NCBI GenBank assembly: GCA_030141605.1
Contig: JAQGDQ010000667.1
Span: 52,072-116,071 of the forward strand
DNA: 64,000 nucleotides
Source: Tubiluchus corallicola
Taxonomy: Eukaryota; Priapulida; Priapulimorpha; Priapulimorphida; Tubiluchidae
Direction of reading: 5' to 3'
Positions 11,640-24,100 of this stretch are shown here, in pieces; position 1 is the first letter of the stretch, and each line of letters starts with the position of its first letter. Made by a program: the position numbers and the translations under genes. Under the pieces are notes generated by a model. That model did not search any database. It had not been told where the DNA came from and worked only from the letters and a program-made list of their open reading frames with translations.

Positions 11640-12283
11640 AAATGGTACAAATTTGAAAAGGCCATTATCGGTCTGTAGTAGTGTGGAATGTTAGAAACAT
11701 GCATGAACGTAACAGTAACTTATTTTGTTCATTGGTTTAACTGCATATTTATGTGCGCATATTTGTACACACATGAATGCCACATGTATATAAGTTTGTA
11801 TGTGATATTTAAAGTTATAAGGTACAATGTAATAATAACAATAAACACAAGCACTAATAAAGACCTTCGTTCAGAGCCGCTTAATGTATGAACACACTGG
11901 GCAGTTGGCTGGGCATCCCATGCTAATCTATGTTTGTTGTGACTTGCTGTGAAAATTTAAATACTACACTACAGTAACTATATATAATTGTTAGTTTGTT
12001 ACCAGTGGACATTGGCATTCTGATTCAGTATCATGGTTACTTGTACTTTCTGCAACTTCACGTGCTTGTATGTAACACTGATTGTATCAATAGAACAAAT
12101 ATGCATATTTAGTTTCATCCACATTTTTATTACTGTCAATGCTTATGTAGGTAGGAGACTAGGAGCCCAGTGCTCTACTTTGCTGAGGGGCCTATAATGC
12201 TATACTATAATAATAATAACAATAATAATAATAATAGTAATAATAATAATAATAATAATAGTAGTAATAATAATAATAATAAC

Positions 12284-12343
<60 letters not shown>

Positions 12344-13904
12344 TTTAATAATTGTTATATTTGTTCACAAATGATTGTACATTGTAGTATACACCTTGTG
12401 TGCGTATATTTAAAATATGTGCATGGCACAAAAACAGAAATCACGTGATAATTGTAAACATAGCACTCGTAGCACTGCGCTATGGAAGTAGGATTCTCTT
12501 TGTTTAAAATAGTTTAAAATAGTAGTCATCATCACCTCCGTGTACTACAGTACATACAGTCCAAAGCAGCATTATCCTCTGGGTTCAGTATGGCCACGTT
12601 TTTCGAAGTATCACTTTTTTGAAATATGACACATTATGATTCATCAAGCTCATCATATGGGCTGAGCTGCTGATTAGCCAGAATTTTGATGTCTATCCAT
12701 GTCATCATGATCCTAACAATTGTTGTAAGTTTCTTACTGCTCAATGTGTATACTTGTCTGGAATGTCTTCACTTTTTCTGAATTTCTTCGACATTTGAGT
12801 ATAATCACTACGTCTTATGTGTTGGCAAAAATGTGAGGTCAGGTCCTCACTATCGTGAAATATGGGGACAAAACATGCAGTATGATGTGTCCTCACTTTC
12901 TCACTTTGGTAGGTTTTATCTGTTTTAGTATTCTGGATATTACCTAATCGTAATGTAGCTTTTATCTTTATCTCAAGTTTATTAAATTTGTAAGTGTTAG
13001 TGCAATGGTTAGTAGTTTTGTTATTTGGAAAGCACAATTGATAAGTTTTTATTTTAGGGCGGTTTTAATAAATCTTTATCTGGAGGATGATTTCAGTGGA
13101 ATTTTTGAATGCAGTTTTTAATAGAAATTGTTTTTATTAGAGTTGTTTAATTGATATTTTTTGTAATAATAAATTTATCACCCTTTATTATAGCCAAAAT
13201 AATTAATTTATTGCAAAGAACTCTAAATTATGATAATGTATTAATAAGAAAAATACTAGCAATAGTACTAGCAATACTAAAAATAGCAGTAATAATAATT
13301 CTTACATTGATAGTTATTCTCATTCACACATGAATAATAATGTGACATGGTTTAACATGTCTATCATGGAACACACTAAAAACCGGAAAACTACACAGTA
13401 GTGACTAGCAAATAATTATTGCGGTTATTTCTACTATACATCTGATAATTTTTCATATCATCAGTCCTAGACTCTAGTACTCATTGTGACAGATTTATGA
13501 AGCCTCACCTTGCTACGTTGTATCCATCTGCATGGTCATTGTGGTGTGTTGTAGGCGAGTACGTGGACGTGGCGTGGTGGTTGACCCTGCAGCACTTGCA
13601 CTGTCATGGTATCTTGAGACCAACAAGTTGCCATGGAAGTAGGCATGGCGTGTTAAATCAGTTGCCTGCTAAAAAGTAAAATATTTAATGCTAATAAATT
13701 AATCAAAATTGTGCGAATCATTGCTAGATTTAAAAACTTTGTTGCCATTTAAATGACTTGTTATGTTGAGAGAAAAACTATGATATATGCGCGTTTTAAC
13801 GCTTTTCTGTCTAGACATTTATCTCAAGAAGATTAGTATTTACTATAATTTAGTGTTACTTATAGTATTTTTAAAACGTTAGCAATGCAATAATATTAGT
13901 TATT
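11640..13904. other. Intergenic, no gene seen
   Basis: Short reading frames here look like chance in AT-rich DNA. The only structure I find is the trinucleotide microsatellite at 12206-12343. Confidence 0.6.
12206..12343. repeat. (AAT)n trinucleotide microsatellite
   Basis: About 45 TAA/AAT triplets with a few C and G interruptions. A poly-Asn reading frame over it is an artefact. Confidence 0.95.
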
Positions 13905-14559
13905 ATGAATGTGCGTTCAGTCAGCTGTTTTTTGTGGCTCTCCAAACGTGAATTGTATTGCTTCTTGGTTATTTATGCAGTACTTACAAGAGCAATAAAC
14001 TGTGTAAATCAAGGATGTAGTGACAATATTATCTCATACGGCACTTGTCATTACTTACCTCATTGTTCCTGCTTGATTTCTGGAGTAAATTGCGCTGTTT
14101 TTCGATGTGGACTCGAAGCTGAGCTGAACGCTGAGAAACTGCGAGAAATTGAGGCTGCCGTATCGTTCCCGCTGTACGAGCTGGAAATTAACAATTACAA
14201 CGACGGAGAATTTCCAAAGAAGTTTCTAGATGGCAAACATGTGTTTAGTTTAATTATACAGGACTCGGTGATGGGCACTAAACTGCCTGAGCTTGCTATG
14301 TCTTCCACGAACACCAGTTCTTTGGTTTTGAGAGACATAAAGGAACTTGAAAGTATACATCCGCGTGCATTGTACTTGCTAAAAGCGCTCGAATATCTGA
14401 AGATTTCTTACAATCCAAATCTGAGTACTGTTAATCTGGATATGTCACTTAATAAAAAGTTGGATCATATGCAGGTAGATAAGAACAACATCACCCACAT
14501 GGATATGCCAATATTGCATAAGGAATGGTCACCTAGCAACATTGGACTGTCTTTTTATG
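13905..14559 (+). CDS. LRR protein exon 1: signal peptide, N-cap, LRRs
   Basis: It opens with ATG at 13905 and ends TTTTTATG before GTACGA. Reading on past the donor gives about 37 AT-rich codons and then a stop, which is intron read-through. Confidence 0.8.
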
Positions 14560-16622
14560 GTACGATTTCAATTCTTTTATTAAAAACCAGTCATTGGAAA
14601 TTGCAAGTTTACAGTTTTTGTTTAATAATTATTGTACAATCGTATTGCGTTTTTAGACTATGCATAGTTTGATGAAGTTTACATTTTTTTATAAATTTGG
14701 AACTTAGCAACCAATACAGAAAAACTTACCAAGCACTGGATGGGTCTTTGTCTTAAGCGTCTGTATAATGATAATTGTTTGCAACTAAAAAAAATTGGAT
14801 AAAGCTATTATTTTTACAAATAATCATTTATTAAAATTCCGAGTCATTTTACGGTGTACGGTTTCTGTATTATCAGCCTCCATTATAATTACACTCTAAG
14901 TTTTAGAAAAATTGAACAACGTAAAATACAATTTTGTATGCAGCATAGTATTAGACCTTGTGAAATTTGAAATGATAAGTATTAACTATAATTTTAAACT
15001 TTATCTGAAATTTGTACGTGCCCTTCTTCCAGTTAAAATTACTTTAAAGCACATTTAAAAATCCAATTATGAAATAATAAGATTGTTTAATATATACACG
15101 TCTAGCAGTAGTGAATTACACAATGTTGTAGAACATACAGAACAACTGAGAGCGTTTACTTAACCCTTTCAGTCCCAAATTATTTTTCTAATAAGAAAAA
15201 AAATTTTGGCTTGGTACTTTTGTTCAGTATGTCCATCTTGTTTACACATAATAATTTTTTTTCTACCTGTGCCTGCGTGCTAAATATAGCCTGTATCCCA
15301 CGGGATACATTGGGATTCAATGGAAGCAAAAAATGTGCTTCATTCTGTAACTGCTGATAATTTTTTAAAGTATTTAAGACATTTAGTATGCATGCTATGC
15401 TGATCTGTACAAAGTCGTCTCTAAACACTGTAGCTTGCACAGTTTTTATGCCGTGTAGATTTTCTAGTTTGCCATTTTATCACCATTTTTAGTCTATTGT
15501 TATTGGTTTAAATCAAAATAACTATTACCAGATCAAATAACTGTCAGTTTTAAAATTTTATTAATTTTAAAGGCAGAAAATATTCTCGAATCCCACGGGA
15601 TACAACGGGTATGAAAGGGTTAATTAAGGTCACATCTTTGACAATTTGAATCTTTATGTATCTGGAGGATTTCCATATCCATTCACTAAATATTCTACAT
15701 AATTGTGGAAACACTTTATTTGCAAAGTGGAAGTTATAATGTTTCTGATAAACGTTTTTGTTGATTTATTTCCATAGGAAACCCCTTTGTCTGTGATTCC
15801 AGCATGCGGTGGATCGGCAGCTATAAATGGCGTCGATTTGTGATAGAGTGCCAAGTACCTCGGAAGCGTTATTCTCACAGAGGGGTGGTCCTAGCCGAGT
15901 TTACATCTGTTTCATCCACAGAGTTGCTGACATCTTTTCCCAAGAAGGTGCTAAGGACTTCTTCCAAGGCTACAAGGTCAATAAGTTCAACAATGGCTGT
16001 TACAACAACAAGTAGCAGTATCTCTACTGCAAAACTGTCGAATAGATCAACTTCGGTTGAAACTGCTACTGCTAAGAGTAATTTTGTACCAGCAGTTTCT
16101 AAACATGAATTACAGTCAGTGAGGCCGAGATCTATATTTAATCGGCCATTGTCCAGTATGTCCAGTACCAGATCGCAAACACATCCTTTTCATGTGACGT
16201 CGTCAACTGTGCTAGCTAAAACGAATGTACCGTCCGTGCATCGTACATCATCTAGGAGTTCGTCAATTTCACAAGTGCTGCCATCAACCGTTCAGTCCAA
16301 AATGTCAGTTTTATCTAAGGTAGAGGTTACATCTAAATCTGATGAGCCAACCGAGAGTGAGACACACAGTGTATCCACACAGTTAGAGAGTCTGGCAATT
16401 TCGGCCGAGTCCTCTCCTGTTCATACAGCCGTTAAAAAGGAAAGTGGTGTCATGGTGACCAAGCATCGATTGGTGCTGACGCCTGAGGATGACTCAAAAG
16501 TTGTTGCAACAATGATGACCAGTGTGGAGAAGTCTGATGCACAGACTGTTGTTGCTAAGCTACCTTGTTTCGTAATATTGTTGATTTTTCTACAAGTACT
16601 GAACATATGTGTGCTATACTAA
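13905..16622 (+). CDS. LRR surface protein with Ser/Thr-rich stalk (two exons)
   Basis: The exons are 13905-14559 and 15778-16622, with donor GTACGA, acceptor TTTCCATAG and phase 1. The product is about 499 aa. A hydrophobic N-terminal stretch (about residues 18-32) acts as a signal peptide. A cysteine cluster resembling an LRRNT cap follows, then divergent leucine-rich repeats to about residue 215. The junction builds an LRRCT start (L-x-F-x-GNPFVCD...MRWI...ECQVP), which strongly supports the splice. Residues about 260-475 are rich in S, T and V, like a mucin-type stalk. The last about 18 residues are hydrophobic with no tail, suggesting GPI anchoring. The protein is likely an extracellular recognition or adhesion molecule; its ligand is unknown. 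A piggyBac-like MITE occupies much of the intron. No named orthologue is recognised. Confidence 0.85.
15164..15619. mobile_element. piggyBac-like MITE, copy 1
   Basis: The element is 456 bp, flanked by TTAA at 15160-15163 and 15620-15623. It begins CCCTTTCAGTCCC and ends ATGAAAGGG. Inside are two copies of ATCCCACGGGATAC. The TTAA target plus CCCTTT ends are hallmarks of piggyBac elements. It lies in the LRR gene intron. Copies 2 and 3 are at 19497 and 47340. Confidence 0.85.
15778..16622 (+). CDS. LRR protein exon 2: LRRCT, stalk, GPI-type tail
   Basis: The exon starts GAAACCCC after TTTCCATAG, keeps phase 1, and ends TAA at 16620-16622. An internal ATG at 15804 is not the start, because the LRRCT cysteines begin before it. 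Confidence 0.8.
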
Positions 16623-17406
16623 ACTGGCTTACTGAAACTAATTTTCAGTATATTTTTTAAAATTTTTGTAGTCCCAAAATTAGTGGAATGAGTGGGTCTG
16701 TTGAATTTGAGAATTTTGAGTCTGTTGATTGACAAGTCACGTCAAAGTGTAGCCTCATTTATGGAAAGAACATGCTGTTAATTAAGCTGATTAGTTCATT
16801 CTGTTGGATTTTCTTATCGTTGAGTTACTGTGTTCTTTGTTGTGATTGTGTTAAAAATTTGCTTATTGCAAATCCACTTTTTATTACAATGAATTAATTT
16901 GTAAATTAACCCAGCTGCCAGCATTCTTCTGCTGAATTTTGTAATGTAAACCTAGTTTTGCTATTTTGTTTAGGCTTCCATTTTTGTGGTCTGGACTTGA
17001 GTATCAGTAAATTCTACTAACTGTTGTATGTTTTACTACCAAGCATACATGTAAATGCTGCAGTTATTCATAGCCATTTACTGTGAAATGAGGTGCTTAA
17101 TTCTAAAACTTTTTCGTTTTATGAACATTTCAGTTTTGGACTAATGAGATACAGTAGATTTGCTTGTTGGTGTTTAATAAATTCATGCAAGTGTACGGGT
17201 ACTTTGTGTAAATAACTGCACATCGGTTTTTGCCATTGCCCTAAGCGTAACAAGAATGCTGAATGGTTTGTTATTGTTATTTGTGAAACAGTTAGAAAAT
17301 AACAGAACATTTGAATCTTATATTGGTTTGGTTAATTTTGTTTTAATGTTTGTAAGAATTTTGTTATTCATTGCACAATTTTCTGATGTTGTTATAATTA
17401 TGTTGT

Positions 17407-17412
17407 AATAAA
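17407..17412 (+). terminator. Candidate polyadenylation signal AATAAA of the LRR gene
   Basis: AATAAA about 785 bp after the LRR stop codon, with T- and GT-rich sequence following. Confidence 0.45.
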
Positions 17413-17419
17413 CTTTCAT

Positions 17420-18049
17420 TAATGATACACGTCGTTTATGTTTGAATTACTGAACTGCTTTAAGTTGTGAAGCTACCTACTATGAGGTTTTCGTCAATTT
17501 TATACATGTGTTGTCATGTGGAAGTTTTTATTTGTGATTATTTGCTGTTAATTACCGTTTTAGACCAAATACATAGCTGGCCCACGAAACATGAAACATC
17601 TGCACACGAAAGACTCAACTACTTATCCCGGATTATTAATGGGAAAAATACAGTGAACATGGAGGCGATTCGTAACTAAAATCATTTTTCCCACGGTTTC
17701 AGTATGTACGTGATAATGCTCGTGTTAAATCACTCGTTTGTACTACATATTTACGTGCTTGGAAGCTATTATTGCTTGATTTATTAATGTGAATGAATAA
17801 GGATGGGGTTATGAGCATGTTTGCACGACGTCAGCAGTCTTTATCTGACTTGATGGCTCTGAGAGAGTCAGACGTCAATTGTCAGTGGCGCCTGAAATTT
17901 CTTTGTCGCTGACTTGTTGAGAAAAAAGCAGCTTTTGTCGCCATATTTCCGTCCAGATGGCAGCACTGACGGATTGTTTAACTTCGCCAGGAATTGTTAT
18001 TCTTAAGATAAAACGCGTTACGGAAAAAAATTTATTATTTTCACAGTAA
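17420..18049. other. Intergenic and 5' region of the SLC25 gene
   Basis: No reading frame is convincing. The sequence becomes less AT-rich from about 17820, and the SLC25 transcription start probably lies between 17820 and 18040. Confidence 0.5.
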
Positions 18050-18128
18050 ATGACAAATAAAAGCTTGAACAACGAGGAAACATGGAGATTTGTTTTGGCT
18101 GGAGTATCATGCATGTGTGCGGCAGCAG
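18050..18128 (+). CDS. SLC25 exon 1
   Basis: ATG at 18050, then 26 codons encoding the N-terminus and first half of helix 1. It ends GCAGCAG before GTAGAG. The split codon joins to exon 2 as A-A-V-T-NPID, matching the carrier consensus. Confidence 0.85.
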
Positions 18129-21100
18129 GTAGAGTTATTTATTGATACTGTATACTGACCAGTGTAATGTGTATACGGCGCAATTTTACTGAACTATTTT
18201 TCATTAATGCACAGCTTGCATTGTCCTCTCGAAGTTTAACTATTCTTAAAATGTCAATCTAGTAATAGCGATTCTTGCTTTGTTAATTTACTCGAGCATA
18301 GAATACTGTGTAAAAAGTTGATAAGCTCTTGTTTGATTGGTCAAGGCATTATAACATTAAATTTTCTAAAAAAACATTTTGAAAATTTATATATAAGATT
18401 AAAACAAGCTTAATCTTTCGCAAGTTTATATCATGCCTGACACCGAGTACCACTTTACAATAAAACTAAGTGATGAAGGGTTCACACAGTGACATGTATG
18501 AAAGTTAAATTAATGTTTTACAAGTTGTTAGCAAAAAGGAAAGGTAGACTGACAGATCTAGGGAAATGGTCATTGAAAATAAAAAGTGTATGCAGTCGGG
18601 TACAGCGTATGTGTGCCTATCATGAAGTATCTAAGATGATCTCCGAGCTCGGGTGGGGAACACTAGAAATTAGACGCCGACAAGCAATACTAAACATCTT
18701 TCGTGATACAATACATCACAGGATAGGTGTAAATTTACCAACTTACATCACCCCGTCTCTCAAGATACCGACAAGTTTCTTAAGCCATCAGGAAGAGTCA
18801 ATATTTATTTATACCCCAGAGCAATGCGGTTGTAGAACAAACTTCCACCGGATATCAGGGAAATCACTTCTAGAGATCACTTCCGAGCACTAGCTGTTTC
18901 TACCACGAGAGTGCCATCCCACCCACCTGTCTGTAAATCTAACTGTGTTTTTAGCCCGCACCCACCATGTTTGTTTTGCTTGTTTCACCTCTTCTCATAA
19001 CCTCTGATACCATCACCAGTTAGCGAGTTGCAGGGTGTATACTAACCATGCGCACCCAAAACTTCTAGTATGTCGTCAAAGACTTTAGAAGTATGTTATT
19101 CAAGACTTCAAGTCTGGAAAATTGTTAAAACACAACCATAAAATTACTGGTTAGATACGAGCTAATTAATTCTTAATTCTTAGTTTTATGAATTATAATA
19201 ATATACTAATACATTTACTAATATAATATTAATCTGTTATAATTTATAAAATAATTTTGGAGCAATTTGAATTCCTGTGATTTTTCTACTGTACCACATT
19301 TGACTATCTTCCGTGGTTTCTGCATGTTCTATAGGTCTGTTATGTCCTATAGGAAAGCCTTTTAGACTGTTATTAGGAAAACATTGTATTCTAATCAATG
19401 ATCATTAGTTCTTAGCCTTATATGCAAAATGGCTATTTCAATAACCTTGGAGTGGTAAATATATTTCAGTTCTTCCTAATTACAGCCTTTTGTTAACTCT
19501 TTCAGTCGCAAATTATTTTTTTAATAAGAATTTTTTTTCGATTTGGTACTTTTGTTCAGTATGTCCATCTTGTTTACACATAATAATTATTTTTTTCTCC
19601 CTGTGCCCGCGGGCTAAATATACCCTGTATCCCATGGGATACATTGAGATTCAATGGAAGCATAAAATGTACTTCATTTTGCAACTACTGATAATTATTT
19701 AAAGTATTTAAGACATTTAGTATGCATGCTATACTGATCTGTACAAAGTCGTCTGTAAAGTACTGTACCTTGCGCAGTTTTTATGCTATGTAGATTTTCT
19801 AGTTTGCCATTTTATCACTATTTTTAGTCTATTGTTATTGGCTTAAATCAAAATAACTCTTAACAGATCAAATAACTGTCAGTTTTAAAATTTTATTAAT
19901 TTTAAAGGCAGAAAATATTCTCGTATCCCGCGGGATGCAACGGGTATGAAAGGGTTAAACTTTGTTTCTGTTTTGAATTTAGTTACCAATCCGATCGATG
20001 TGATCAAAGTTCGTATGCAACTAGACAACGAGTTATCAGCCCAGCGTGGGAAAGGTATAGCCGTGTTTCAAGAACGCTATTACCAGGGCTGGATCAGAGG
20101 AGCCGTACAGATAGTCCGGGATGAGGGAATTCACGGACTTTACAAAGGGTTTGTAATATTAATTGCTTTGCATTTATGGGCTGTACATAGGTATTGTAAT
20201 CTTGTACATTGTTAATGGCTTGTAACATAAGATGCTTTATAGTTACAGGCTTTACAAAGCATTTGTAACTTAAGATGCTTTATAGTTACAGGCTGTACAA
20301 AGCATTTGTAACACTACATAGTTTGTAGTTACAGGCTTTACAAAGCATTTGTAACTTAAGATTTGTAACTAACACGACTGTTTTCAGGGGGGGGGGGCTG
20401 AAACAAATTACATCATTAATAAATAATAAATCGTAATAAATCTTGTCTCATAATACGGAAATTCTAAGATACGAAAATCCCTCCGTTGCTGTATAAGAGA
20501 AAAAACGCATTCAACGATTAAGCAAACAAACAATCAACGATTAAGTAAACAAACAATCAATGATTAAGTAAACAAACAATCAATGATTAAGTAAACTTTC
20601 AATCAACGATTAAGCAAACAGTCAATCAATGATTAAGTCAATGATTAAGTAAACAAACAATCAATGATTAAGTAAACAAACAATCAACGATTAAGCAATC
20701 AACGATTAAGTAAACAAACAATCAGTGATTAAGTAAACAAACAATCAATGATTAAGTAAACAAACAATGATTAAGTAAACAAACAATGATTAAGTAAACA
20801 AACAATCAATGATTAAGTTAACAAACAATCAACGATTAAGCAAACAATCAATCAACGATTAAGCAAACAAACAATCAATGATTAAGTAAACAAACAACCA
20901 AAACAAAAATGTTAAAATTAAAGGAAAAAAGATACAATAATTAGTATATAATTAATCTACATAACATATATAATTCTAAATTAGAAAGTTTTGAACACTG
21001 AACCCTTGCTTTCCAGGAAGCTTTCTAATTTTTACACCAGGGATCTACTCTGATTTATCAGTTTCAGAGATGCTCACTAGAAACTATCAGAACTCAATCA

Positions 21101-24100
21101 AGTGGTAGCTTAGTGGATTCCTGGGATCTAGTTAGAAAATGTGCATTCATTCATTTCATATCGTACATTTTAGTTTCCTGCTTTTTGATGAGTTTTTTTA
21201 TTCTGTTTTCTCTGTGTACTATGTGATTATAATGTCACTACATTTGTTACTTGTTTACGATGTATTAACACATCACTTATTGAGAATGAATGTGCTTGTA
21301 GGGCATGCCTTTTAGAGCAATGCAGGTAATAATAAGTGTTAAGAAGCCAGACTTAGACGCATCAGACAGTTTAGGTTAGGAGTGTGCAAATTGCGGCCCG
21401 CCGAGAGAATTTATGCGGCCCGCGAAGAGATTTGTCAACCTAATGAAAGTGCGGCCCGGGAGATTAATTGAGTGCATCCAGCTGAAGTCCGTGCCACGAT
21501 CCCAAAGATAATGCGGGTAGTTTTTTCTACTCAATCGGATGCCATTAACCCTTACAAGACGGTTGTAGCTTAATGTCACTGTACTACACAGACTGTGTGA
21601 TACACATTACTAATATGCATTGTAATGAAATTACCACTATCTGTCCTGAAAGTAGAAATATATGGTTTGTAATATAAATTTTAATAACTTCTAAAATAGT
21701 TTCTTGAGTGTAGTAGTAATGATTTACGCAGGTCGGATGCCAAAAATATCGTTATTAGGCCTTTCTGTACTTGGCTCCTTGATCAAACTGCATGTGGCCC
21801 GCAGGAATTGTGGGAAAGTTTAATGTGGCCCGGCTAGTCAGATAATTTGCACACCCCTGGTTTAGGTGGAAAGCTTGATGATAAACTCGTACGCTTGGCT
21901 AATGAACTGTCAATGACCTTTTCCTGATTGGCTGTCGTCTCTGTTTCATAATTGGTGAAGAGAAATTTGTACGTTTTCTTATTATTCTAGGCTGAGTCCA
22001 TCTCTCATGAGAGAAGGTGTGTACAGTACCATCCGTCTGGGTGCTTATGAACCGCTGAAAGTATGGCTGGGTGCTACGGACCCCGCCCACACTCCGCTCT
22101 GGAAGAAGATTACGGCAGGTGCAATTTCAGGTGTGTGGTTGATTAATTATCAGAACGTATGCCTATTTTCTGCTAAATCAGCCATTAACAGCTGAGTAGT
22201 GTTGCCGCTTATCAGAATGTATACCTATTTTCTGTCAAATCAGCCATTCACAGCTGAGTTAGTGTTGCCACTTGTGCCATAATTATCAGAACGTATGGCT
22301 TTAACAAATTGACTTTAACATTGATTAACCTTAATAAAAAATGTTTGAAAAAAGATTTTCTTCCTTCCTTACTGACAGCTGTTGAGTTCATAATGTTACA
22401 TTTTTCAGGTGGAGTAGGGAGTTCCATAGTCACGCCCACTGATCTCATTACAAATGTTACATTATTCAGGTGGAGTTGGGTTCCATAGCCATGCTCACTG
22501 ATCTCATTACAAATGTTACCTTATTCAGGTGGAGCAGGGAGTTCCATAGCCACGCTCACTGATCTCAATACAAATGTTACATTATTCAGGTGGAGTTGGG
22601 AGTTCCATAGCCACGCCCACTGATCTCATTACAAATGTTACCTTATTCAGGTGGAGCAGGGAGTTCCATAGCCACGCTCACTGATCTCAATACAAATGTT
22701 ACATTATTCAGGTGGAGTTGGGAGTTCCATAGCCATGCTCACTGATCTCATTACAAATGTTACCTTATTCAGGTGGAGCAGGGAGTTCCATAGCCACGCT
22801 CACTGATCTCAATACAAATGTTACATTATTCAGGTGGAGTAGGGAGTTCCATAGCCATGCTCACTGATCTCATTATAAATGTTACATTATTCAGGTGCAG
22901 TAGGGAGTTTCATAGCCACGCCCGCTGATCTCATTATGTTCCATTATTCAGGTGGAGTAGGTAGTTTCATAGCCACGCCCACTGATCTCATTATAAACGT
23001 TACATTATTCAGGTGGAGTAGGGAGTTCCATAGCCACGCCCACTGATCTCATTAAAGTTCGCATGCAAGCTTGTCGCATGAAGCCTGGCGAAGAACGGAG
23101 GTACAGAAGTTTTGCGCAAGCGTTTTGGGAGATCTTACGCAAGGAAGGTTTGCCGGGATTGTATAAGGGCGTTGGCCCGACCGTGCAAAGAGCTGCCATA
23201 TTGACTGCCACTCAGGTAAGGAGTAGGTTTCGATGACGGATTGAGGAAGTGGTATTTCCACTTCCACAAAAATACAACCCTTTACCCTTCAGCTTTCAAA
23301 TCATTCATAGAAATTTGTGTGCTTGCCAACCAAAACCGTCCGTAGGTTGGCATGGCTTAAACTACATCAGGGGTGTGCAAATTATCTGACTAGCCGGGCC
23401 ACATTAAACTTTCCCGCAATTCCTGTGGGCCACATGCAGTTTGGTCAAGAAACCAAGTACTGTAGGACTTAATAACGATTTTTTTGCATCCGATTTGCAC
23501 ACATCATCACTACTGCACTCAAGAAACTATTTTAGAAGTTATTAAAATTTATATTAAAAACCATACATTTCGTCATGTCCGACAGTGACATTAAGTGACA
23601 ACGGTCTTGTAAGGGTTGTTGCCATCCGATCTAGAGGAAAAAACTACCCGCACTATCTTTGCGATATTGGCACAGACTTCAGCTGAATCGCTTGGACCGC
23701 ATCTTCATTACGTTGACAAACCTCTTCGTGGGCCGCACAAGATCTCTCGGCGGGCCGCAGTTTGCACACCCCTGAACTACATTATGGTGCTTCAAAGTAG
23801 AATGCATGAAAAATTTGGTCAAATGTACGTTTTTTTTCATAAAAACAAACGTTAAATATATTGGGGTTTTATATTTTAGCATGAAAGTATCAAGAAAATG
23901 TACTAAAAGTTTAGTTATATAATTCCGTACCCTCTTATCTGGCTAGAAACTAGTTCTGTAATTCTAAAAAAAACTTGTATTTTCAAACGTCGACTGTAGC
24001 TCGTGGAAGCTGTCATTTTGGTTCTGGGTTTTTTCTCTTGAAAAGCCCAGATCTCCGTATGGAAGAGCCATCTACTGGATTTTGCCATAACTTCAATTTG

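Noticed and set aside
12170-12448. Poly-Asn protein
   Set aside because: It is a translation of the AAT microsatellite.
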